Part shown: positions 56,916 to 64,000 of the stretch, piece after piece
Layout: each line of letters starts with the position of its first letter
Position numbering within the stretch: the first letter of the stretch is position 1
DNA from: an uncultured Paracoccaceae bacterium
GTDB taxonomy: Bacteria; Pseudomonadota; Alphaproteobacteria; Rhodobacterales; Rhodobacteraceae
Direction: 5' to 3'
DNA: 64,000 nucleotides
Assembly (NCBI GenBank): GCA_951812305.1
Contig: CATOSB010000017.1
Location: 124,001 to 188,000, forward strand
Translations under genes and position numbers: made by a program
Notes under the pieces: model-generated
Told to the model about the DNA's origin: nothing
The model's database searches: none
What the model saw: the letters and a program-made list of their open reading frames with translations, nothing else

Positions 56916-57865
56916 TAACGCAACTTCGGGTTCAAGGCATCGCGCAGCCAGTCACCCAACAGGTTGACCGAGAGCGCCAGCGCAAGAAGTGTGCAGGCCG
57001 GGAAGAAAAGGATCCACCACTCGCCCGAGAACAGGAACCCCTGACCGATCCTGATCAACGTGCCGAGAGAGGGCTGCGTTGGCGGGGCGCCGACACCCAA
57101 AAACGACAGCGTGGCCTCTGCAATGATTGCAAGCGCCAGGCTGATGGTGGCGATGACAAGCACGGGCGACAGAACGTTGGGCAGTATGTGTTTCAGCATG
57201 ATGCTCGGGCCCGATCGACCGATAAGCTGGGCAGCCTGCACATACTCTTTGCGCTTTTCGACCAGCGTTGCACCGCGAACAACGCGGGCGAATTGGACCC
57301 AGTCGGACAGCCCGATGGCAAGGATCAGGACCCAAATCGCCATCTCGTCGCGGTACTCGACAGGGGTGAAGCTTTTGGCGATGCCGAAGATCAGCATGGC
57401 CACCAGGATCGCGGGAAATGTCAGCTGGATGTCGGCGATACGCATGATGATCGTTTCAGTCCAGCCGCCGATGTATCCCGCGACCAAGCCAAGTGTGATG
57501 CCGATGATCATTGCGAGAAGAACGGCTGCAAACCCAACAAAAAGCGAAATCCGCATTCCATAAAGGATGGTCGAAAAGACATCACGCCCTTGATCATCCG
57601 TGCCAAGCCAGAAGGATTCGCCGGTAAAGGCATTGGGTTCCATCGGGGCGGTGAACCCGTTCATCAGGTTCAACGTTGCTGGGTCGAACGGATTGTGCGG
57701 CGCAATCAGAGGCGCGAATACCGCGCTGATGGTAAGTACCAGCACCACGAAGAACGACACCACGGCGACGGGCGAATGCCGGAATGACCAGGCCAAATCG
57801 CTTTGCCACATGGCATTCAGTCGGGGCAAAAACACTTTGCGCTTTGGAAGTGGCGCGTCAGTCAT
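56915..57865 (-). CDS. Dpp-type ABC transporter permease (DppC-like)
   Basis: 316 aa. N-terminal cytoplasmic stretch, first helix PVAVVSFFVVLVLTISAVFA, a periplasmic insertion with FWLGTDDQGRDVFSTILYG (DppC hallmark) and the ATPase-contact loop AAQLIGRSGPSIMLKHILPN. Overlaps the DppB-like gene by 4 bp. Confidence 0.95.
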   Translation of the reverse strand: MTDAPLPKRKVFLPRLNAMWQSDLAWSFRHSPVAVVSFFVVLVLTISAVFAPLIAPHNPFDPATLNLMNGFTAPMEPNAFTGESFWLGTDDQGRDVFSTILYGMRISLFVGFAAVLLAMIIGITLGLVAGYIGGWTETIIMRIADIQLTFPAILVAMLIFGIAKSFTPVEYRDEMAIWVLILAIGLSDWVQFARVVRGATLVEKRKEYVQAAQLIGRSGPSIMLKHILPNVLSPVLVIATISLALAIIAEATLSFLGVGAPPTQPSLGTLIRIGQGFLFSGEWWILFFPACTLLALALSVNLLGDWLRDALNPKLR

Positions 57866-58839
57866 GTCGCCTCTCCATCACTGCGCAAACGTGGATCGAT
57901 AAACACGTAAAGCAGATCCACGATCAGGTTGATGCCGACAAACATAACCGAAATGAGCATGAGATACGCCGCCATGACCGGTATATCGACGAATTGAATC
58001 GCGTTGATGAACAAAAGCCCTATGCCCGGCCATTGGAAGACCGTTTCGGTGATGATCGCGAACGCGATGATGCTGCCCAGTTGAAGCCCGGTGACGGTGA
58101 TCACCGGCACAAGCGTGTTCTTCAGCGCATGGCGGAAATTGACGACGCGTTCGGACAACCCGCGCGCTCTGGCAAAATTGATATAGTCCTGACGCAGGAC
58201 CTCAAGCATCTCTGCCCTAACCAGCCGCATGATCAGTGTCATCTGATAAAGTCCAAGCGTGATGGAGGGCAGGATCAAGGCCTTCAGCCCACTTATCGTT
58301 AGGAATCCTGTCGACCAGCCGCCAAGATCAACGACTTCGCCCCTCCCGAAACTTGGGAGCATGTCCAGTTCTACGCTGAATATGTAGATCAATAATATCC
58401 CGATCAAAAATGTGGGCAGACTCACCCCTATGAGCGAAACTGTCATAATCAGATGCGACGCCCATCCATCGCGTCGGATCGCCGTGAAGACGCCAAGACC
58501 TATACCGATCAGAATTGCGAGCGCACCGCTGACCGCTGCGAGTTCCAGTGTTGCCGGTGCACGTTCTGCAAGGATTGTCGCGACGGGGCGTCCCTGCCGG
58601 TAGCTAACGCCAAAATTACCCTGCGCGGCGCCACGAAGAAACCGCAAGTATTGAACCGGGAACGGTTGGTCCAGCCCAAGCTGCGTGCGCAACCGTTCAA
58701 TGTCGAGTTGCGTTCGTTCCTGGCCCAGCATGTTGTCAATCGGATCCCCAACAAATCGGAACATCGAAAACGCAACCAGGCCGACGACCAAGAGGACGAG
58801 GATCGACTGAAAAATCCGCTTTATGGTGTAGCTGAGCAC
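57862..58839 (-). CDS. Dpp-type ABC transporter permease (DppB-like)
   Basis: 325 aa. Starts LSYTIKRIFQSILVLLVVG; the contact loop is NFARARGLSERVVNFRHALKN given here by its ends NFARARGL and FRHALKN. The frame is open to a TTG at 58851; a GTG at 58839 fits the family N-terminus better and has GAGGGG just upstream, so it was chosen with some doubt. Confidence 0.93.
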   Translation of the reverse strand: MLSYTIKRIFQSILVLLVVGLVAFSMFRFVGDPIDNMLGQERTQLDIERLRTQLGLDQPFPVQYLRFLRGAAQGNFGVSYRQGRPVATILAERAPATLELAAVSGALAILIGIGLGVFTAIRRDGWASHLIMTVSLIGVSLPTFLIGILLIYIFSVELDMLPSFGRGEVVDLGGWSTGFLTISGLKALILPSITLGLYQMTLIMRLVRAEMLEVLRQDYINFARARGLSERVVNFRHALKNTLVPVITVTGLQLGSIIAFAIITETVFQWPGIGLLFINAIQFVDIPVMAAYLMLISVMFVGINLIVDLLYVFIDPRLRSDGEAT

Positions 58840-60112
58840 CGCCCCTCGCAATCGGTTGTTAACGAAGCTTGGCGTGGGGTGGGTTTTGGGTCAACCTGCA
58901 TTCGGTCGGCGGGGCGGCCATTCGACCGCCCCGATTCCTTCGTCAGTTCACCGTCACCCAGCGCAGGATGAAGAAGTTGTCCGGGCGTTGTGTAAGTTCG
59001 ATATTGCTTTGTGCACCCCAAACCAGCGGCTGAACGTAAAGCGGTACATAGGCGTGTTCAGACTGATAAAGCCCGGTGACCTCGTCGACCATCATCTGAC
59101 GTTTGCCATCATCGATCTCGGCGACCAGCCGAGCATGTACATGTCGTAATTGTCGGCACGCAGCTCCGGCCAATAGTTTTGTACCGGCATGGCATTCAAT
59201 TGTGCCTCTAAACCGATCTGTGCCAGCATTGAAACTGCAGCCTGACAGACAGACTCGTCGTTCAAATAGCGGTTGTTGGGGCACATCAGGCCGAAAGAGA
59301 ACCCATCCGGGTAACCTGCGTCAGCCAAAAGCGCCTTGGCATCGTCGACATCGAATGCCGGGCGGGTATCGTTTGCTGCCGAAAAAGCGCGCATCGCTGG
59401 GCTGACCAGCTGGCTGGCTGGCTCTGCATTGCCGCGCATGATTGTTTGCAGGATTGCGGGGACATTGATTGCCTGAGCGACAGCCTGACGAACCCGAACA
59501 TCCTGAAACGGGTTGTCCGCACCAGCGTCACCACCGTATTTCAGCTTATCCGCCTCGTGGCTGAACCCGAACATGATAACGCGCGCTTCGATCCCTTGAA
59601 TGACCTGTACAGCGTCATTGCCTTTTAAACGTTCAGCATCCTGAATCGGTACCGGATTGATCAGGTCAACTTCGCCGGACAGCAATGCCGCAACGGCCGT
59701 GGCCGGGTTTTGAATCGGCGTGAATGTCGCCTCGGTGATGTTATGTTCGGCATCACCCCACCATCCCGCAAACGGGACAAGCGTTGTCGACAATCCGGGC
59801 TGACGGTCCGAGACCATGAATGCACCGGTGCCATTTGCATTCAACGTCGCGAAGTTGCCGTTCTCTTTGTCAGGAAGAGAAGCGCTGTTATCCGCCATCC
59901 AGTCTGCGTCCATGATCATCCAGTTTGCGATGCTGTCAGGGAAGATCGGATTTGGCGCTTTCGTCAGGATTTCGACCGTGAAGTCGTCGACCACTTTCAG
60001 ATCGGCAACGGGTGCGAACCAGCCTTTGACGTCGGCAACCTCACTTGAGGCGCGCTGATACGAGGCCAAAACGTCGCTGGCATCAAACGCCGCGCCATCG
60101 TGAAACGTAATA

Positions 60113-61277
60113 CCAAGGGTGCTTCAAAATGACTCAGCTATGGATTTTGGGTACCGCCTGAGGTGCTGAGGTGATTCAAGATTGGCAAAGGAGACCACCG
60201 ATGCCAGCCAGGATACCGATGCGAGCCGATTTTACCGCCAATGATCTGCGCAAGCTTGCCGCAGAGAGTTCTGATGCCCGGCAGAGCCGACGGCTTTTGT
60301 CGCTTGCCGCTATCGCCGATGGCATGTCGCGTGGGGCTGCGGCCCGCATTGGCGGGATGGACCGGCAAACGCTCAGGGACTGGGTGCTCCGTTTCAACGC
60401 TGATGGTCCAGCGGGGCTGCTGGATCGGCAGCGAGGAGGCTCGCGATCCCGCCTTGACAATGCGCAACTGGATGAACTGGCGGCTCTTGTCGAGACCGGT
60501 CCTGATCCTGAAAAGGACGGTGTCGTCCGCTGGCGGCGGGTCGATTTGAAGAATGTGATCAAGGCGCGTTTTGGCGTCGACTATCACGAGCGCCATGTGG
60601 GGCAGATTCTGCACAATCTGGGCTTTTCCCACATCAGCGCACGCCCTCAGCACCCGGGGCAGGACGTGCAGGTCATTGAGGATTTCAAAAAAACTTCGGC
60701 GACAATCTGAAGGAGACGCTTCAGGGGGTGCCGCCGGACAAACCCGTCGAAATCTGGTTCCAGGACGAGATGCGTCTCGGTCAGAAGAACACCCGCGTCC
60801 GCCAGTGGGCACGCAAGGGCACACGGCCCCGCCAGCCCGCCGATCAGCGTTACCAAAATGCGTATCTTTTTGGCGCCATCTGCCCCGAACGCGGCACCGG
60901 CGCGGCGATCATGATGCCAGCAGCCGACACCTATGCGATGCAGCGCCACCTGGAAGAAATCAGCAAAATTGTCTCCGATGGCGCCCACGCCGTCATCCTC
61001 ATGGACCAAGCCGGCTGGCACACGACATCCGCTCTGGAAATCCCGCAAAACCTGTCGCTCATGTTTCTGCCGCCCAAATCACCAGAGCTGAATCCAACCG
61101 AAAACATTTGGCAATATCTCCGCCAGACATGGCTCGCAAACCGGACGTTCGACACATATGACGCGATTCTCGACGCGGGGTGCGAGGCCTGGAACAACCT
61201 CATCGCAAGACCGCAAACCATCACATCCATCGCAAGCCGCAACTGGGCGAAAGTCGGTCAGATTGAATAACCCTTGG
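60113..61277 (+). mobile_element. IS630-family element b, copy 2
   Basis: 1165 bp, same sequence as 20431-21595 in opposite orientation, with TA at both edges. Inserted in the binding-protein gene. Confidence 0.88.
60201..61270 (+). CDS. IS630-family transposase b, copy 2, two frames joined at an A7 run
   Basis: Same translation as the copy at 20438-21507, including the A7 junction after EDFKK. The exact repeat of the frame arrangement in two separate copies supports programmed frameshifting. Confidence 0.87.
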
Positions 61278-61679
61278 TATAACACCTTCGCGCAAGTGGA
61301 AACGCCAGCCTTCGCCCTCGCCGATGGGTTCCCAGCTGGTGGCCAAAGCGGGTTCAATCGCCATGTCCTTGCCACGACGAACGAGGCCTTCATAGACGTT
61401 GTTCAGAAACCCCAGAACCGGTGCCGAGTTCACGGCGTGCGGGTCCATTGTTTGTGGGTCGGTTGTCCCGGCCCATTTGAAACTTTCTGCCTGCGCCGAC
61501 GTGCAAAGCGCGACCGTCGCGAGTGCGTATAGTGTTGATTTCATTATTTCCTCCCAGAAAAAGTTGGGGATTGCCCCCGGCGTAAACCATTACTCTAGCA
61601 GGTAACCAAAAGAAGTCTGCCCCATCATCACGAGACCGTGACAGCGCAATAATGCTGCGCGCCTCGGGGATCAAATGCA

Positions 61680-61710
61680 CCGCCCGCACCGTGGCGCGGG
61701 CGGTTTTGTT
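61680..61710. terminator. GC-rich hairpin with T tract between the two binding-protein genes
   Basis: Stem CCGCCCGC/GCGGGCGG (61680-61687 and 61696-61703) followed on the plus strand by TTTTGTT. On the minus strand, the direction of the genes, it follows the stop codon of the 63323 gene by about 10 bp once the IS66 copy is removed, but then lacks a good U tract. It probably acts as terminator or transcript end-protector for that gene. Confidence 0.5.
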
Positions 61711-61719
61711 TATTCAGTT

Positions 61720-63320
61720 GTAACTCCCAAGCACCCCCCACGTTTGAGTGTTATTGTCAGTTTTATGGTGAGTCGAATTTGCCATTTTGCGCGTGTTTTT
61801 TTTCTTTCTTGTCTGAATTCTGTGGCGCCGGGTTGATTTCTCTGAATCAGTGGTGGGATGGATCAGGTTGCCGCCCTTGAACAACTTCTCGCCACGGCTC
61901 TGCGTCGGATCGCTGAGCTTGAAGCTGCGTTGGCGAGCATGGCGGAAGAGATCACGGACCTGCGCCGACAGTTGGCCAAGAACAGCAGCAATAGCAGCAA
62001 GCCCCCTTCAAGTGATGGCCTGAAGAAGCCAGCCCCGCGCAGCCTGCGTGGCAAATCCGGAAAGAAAAGTGGCGGCCAAGTTGGCCACCGGGGCGACACC
62101 CTGCGCCAGACGTCAACACCCGACTTTGTCGAACGGCATGAGGCGACGCATTGCAGCGCCTGTCAGAGCGCCCTGACGGCGGAGATGGTGAAAGGGATCG
62201 AGAAGCGTCAGGTGTTCGACTTGCCTGCGCCACGCCTGGAGGTCACCGAGCATCAGGCGGCGGTTTATTGTTGCGACCATTGTCGAGCCACGACGACGGC
62301 TGGCTTTCCCGATGGCGTGGCCGCGCATGTGCAATATGGCACGCGCATGCGGGCAGTGGCGGTCTATTGCAATGTTCAGCAGCTGATACCCGAGGATCGG
62401 GTCTGCCAGCTTATGCGCGACCTGTTTGGGGCCACCAGCTTGTGCGCGGCCAGCGTGACCAACTGGACGCGCGGCGCGGCAAATAAGATGGGTGTCGTGG
62501 TTGAACACATTCTCGCCCGGCTTGCCGAAGGCGGCGTTCGGCATCTGGACGAGACCGGACTTCGTGTTGCCGGCAAGCTGCACTGGCTGCACACGATCTG
62601 CGATACCGCCTTCACCCATTACCGCATCAGCGCCAAACGCGGTGCTGTTCCAACCTTCCTGACCGGCGGGACGATCATTCATGATCACTGGAAACCCTAC
62701 TACGCCCATATGAGCGGAGTGGACGCCCACGCCCTCTGCGGGGCGCATCACTTGCGCGAACTCAAGGCCATCGAAGAGATCGAAAAAGAGCCTTGGGCGA
62801 CGGAGATGAGCGCAGTGCTTCATAGCGCCAATCAGCTCAGATGCGCGGCTCAGGATCAAGGCGAGACCGAACTCCCGGAACTGGTTCGCCAGGGTATAGT
62901 CACCAGATACATGGCGATCCTCGCCAAGGGGCTCGCCTTCCACGAACGCCGGCCCCCGCTGGCCAAAAGCCCCGGCACCCGCGGCCGAAAAGCCAGGCGG
63001 CCAGGCCACAACCTGCTCCTCCGCCTGCGTGACTACCGCGATGACGTTTTGCGATTCATCGCCGACTTCGCGGTCCCATTCACAAACAATCAGGCCGAAC
63101 AGGACCTGCGCATGATGAAGCTGCGCATGAAAATCTCGGGCACCTTCCGCACCCTCGAGGGCGCGCGGGTCTTCGCCGACATCAGGTCCGTCATCTCGAC
63201 GGCCAGAAAACACCGGTTCAACATCCTGGAAATCCTGACCCTGTCACCACCTCAGATCATCGCACGGCTCTGACGGAACAAAACCCCGCAACCCTATCGG
63301 ACAGGGTGCTTGGGAGTTAC
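61720..63320 (+). mobile_element. IS66-family element, copy G
   Basis: 1601 bp, the only copy in plus orientation. Target duplication ATTCAGTT (61712-61719 and 63321-63328) overlaps the stop codon of the adjacent binding-protein gene, so that gene stays intact but is cut off from its hairpin. Confidence 0.95.
61858..63273 (+). CDS. IS66-family transposase, copy G
   Basis: 471 aa, intact, with the HERRPPLAKS variant shared only with copy B. Confidence 0.95.
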   Translation: MDQVAALEQLLATALRRIAELEAALASMAEEITDLRRQLAKNSSNSSKPPSSDGLKKPAPRSLRGKSGKKSGGQVGHRGDTLRQTSTPDFVERHEATHCSACQSALTAEMVKGIEKRQVFDLPAPRLEVTEHQAAVYCCDHCRATTTAGFPDGVAAHVQYGTRMRAVAVYCNVQQLIPEDRVCQLMRDLFGATSLCAASVTNWTRGAANKMGVVVEHILARLAEGGVRHLDETGLRVAGKLHWLHTICDTAFTHYRISAKRGAVPTFLTGGTIIHDHWKPYYAHMSGVDAHALCGAHHLRELKAIEEIEKEPWATEMSAVLHSANQLRCAAQDQGETELPELVRQGIVTRYMAILAKGLAFHERRPPLAKSPGTRGRKARRPGHNLLLRLRDYRDDVLRFIADFAVPFTNNQAEQDLRMMKLRMKISGTFRTLEGARVFADIRSVISTARKHRFNILEILTLSPPQIIARL

Positions 63321-63322
63321 AT

Positions 63323-64000
63323 TCAGTTGAAGCTGAAATATTTGAACTTTGCCGCGTCGTCCGGGGCAACCACGGTCTGAACATTCGACCGCATACCCCA
63401 ATTCAGCACTTGGTGGTGGATCGGGATATAAAGCTGTTCCGCCTGTACGACTTGCCAGATCTCGTTGATCATCGCATCGCGGTTGGGCAGGTTGGTTTCA
63501 GACGCAAGTGCTTCGATCTTTGCGTCGAGATCCGGGTTGGAGAACCGTGTACCGTTCCACGACCCGTATTTGTCGTCTCTGGTGTGAACCAGGAAGTTAA
63601 AGATGTACTCGGAATCATAGGTCGGAACACCCCAGCCCAGCATGTAGAAATCCGTTTCAAGAGTGTTGATGAGCGGGAAATGCTGCGCCTTCGGCTTTGC
63701 ATCCAGATTTACCTCTACACCGATCTGCGCAAGCATGCCTACAGCCGCCTGACAGATCGCCTCGTCATTGATGTAGCGGTCGTTGGGACAGTTCAATGTA
63801 ATCGAGAACCCGTCGCCGTGGCCAGCGTCGGCCATAAGCGCCTTTGCTTTGTCAACATCGGTGCCAGAGGACCCGTCCATGTCGGCATTCCAGCCATTCA
63901 CAAATGGCGGTGATATCATGCCGGCGGGCGCAGATTGACCTCGCATCACGACCTGCTTGATTGCGTCGCGATTGATCGCCATCGACATGGCCTGACGAAC
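63323..64000 (-). CDS. Dpp-type ABC transporter substrate-binding protein, 5' part outside window
   Basis: C-terminal 225 residues of a peptide/opine-type periplasmic binding protein; the frame is open to the window edge (VRQAMSMAINRDAIKQVVM). Conserved pieces: GFSITLNCPNDRYINDEAIC, DFYMLGWGVPTYDSEYIF and the end DDAAKFKYFSFN. It is a diverged tandem paralogue of the broken gene at 58943-61544, so it may now be the working receptor of the transporter. The IS66 copy G begins two bases after its stop codon. Confidence 0.92.
   Translation of the reverse strand, partial: VRQAMSMAINRDAIKQVVMRGQSAPAGMISPPFVNGWNADMDGSSGTDVDKAKALMADAGHGDGFSITLNCPNDRYINDEAICQAAVGMLAQIGVEVNLDAKPKAQHFPLINTLETDFYMLGWGVPTYDSEYIFNFLVHTRDDKYGSWNGTRFSNPDLDAKIEALASETNLPNRDAMINEIWQVVQAEQLYIPIHHQVLNWGMRSNVQTVVAPDDAAKFKYFSFN

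Larger units (their letters stand above)
58943..61544 (-). pseudogene. Dpp-type substrate-binding protein, broken by an internal deletion and an IS630 insertion
   Basis: The N-terminus is intact: RBS GGGAGGAAAT, start at 61544, signal peptide MKSTLYALATVALCTSAQA, then KWAGTTDPQTMDPHAVNSAP. After about 88 residues (FHLREGV) an IS630 element intervenes; the frame resumes near 60105 (TFHDGAAFDASDVLASYQRA). A second lesion lies near 59135: YDMYMLGWS joins LVAEIDDGKRQMMVDEV in another frame. By comparison with the neighbouring binding protein at 63323 about 42 residues are missing there. The C-terminus (IELTQRPDNFFILRWVTVN) is preserved. The family is the large peptide/opine-binding type II fold. 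Confidence 0.9.

Overview
The window looks like a chromosomal segment of a Roseobacter-group alphaproteobacterium (Rhodobacterales) with an exceptionally heavy insertion-sequence (IS) load. Support comes from the protein style of acnA, the yajC-secD-secF and ccm genes and serS, from the Hint-domain exported proteins, and from the catabolic ABC-transporter clusters. An Octadecabacter-like genome, known for IS expansion, would fit, but that is inference. No rRNA, tRNA, CRISPR array or prophage was seen.

Layout. 1-1740: end of an IS630-family element with nested IS200-type sequences. 2039-4729: aconitase. 5049-10052: three tandem Hint-domain protein genes with unrelated heads and near-identical tails (the third is split by an IS256 element), plus a small DOPA-dioxygenase-like gene. 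10320-17272 (minus strand): one long run yajC-secD-secF-tauE-like-Mth938-like-ccmA-ccmB-ccmC-ccmD-ccmG, for Sec export and cytochrome c maturation. 17460-23220: IS cluster that has cut a nuclease gene into four pieces. 24073-29550: serS, an intradiol dioxygenase, a CPBP protease and a DMT transporter split by an IS4 element. 29571-42081: almost solid nested IS DNA (IS630, IS256, IS200, IS66, IS982), including a second copy of the block at the left edge of the window. 42347-64000: a catabolic region with a sulfatase-like hydrolase, a GST, a BKACE, a five-gene Liv-type ABC transporter, a hydroxyacyl-CoA dehydrogenase, an SDR, a cupin, a cyclase, a divergent IclR regulator, an SMP-30 lactonase and a Dpp-type ABC transporter with two binding-protein genes, one of them a pseudogene.

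One IS66-type element (about 1601 bp, single transposase gene) occurs seven times. Five copies have their own 8-bp target duplication and one pair shares a duplication, so the burst is recent. Because target duplications are intact, several broken genes can be rebuilt in silico with open frames: the third Hint protein (309 aa), a thermonuclease-like protein (196 aa), the DMT transporter (301 aa), an IS982 transposase and a 146-aa gene lying inside the IS982-bounded segment. The most unusual signal is a pair of about 40-bp hairpin insertions, apparently related to each other, inside one IS256 transposase.
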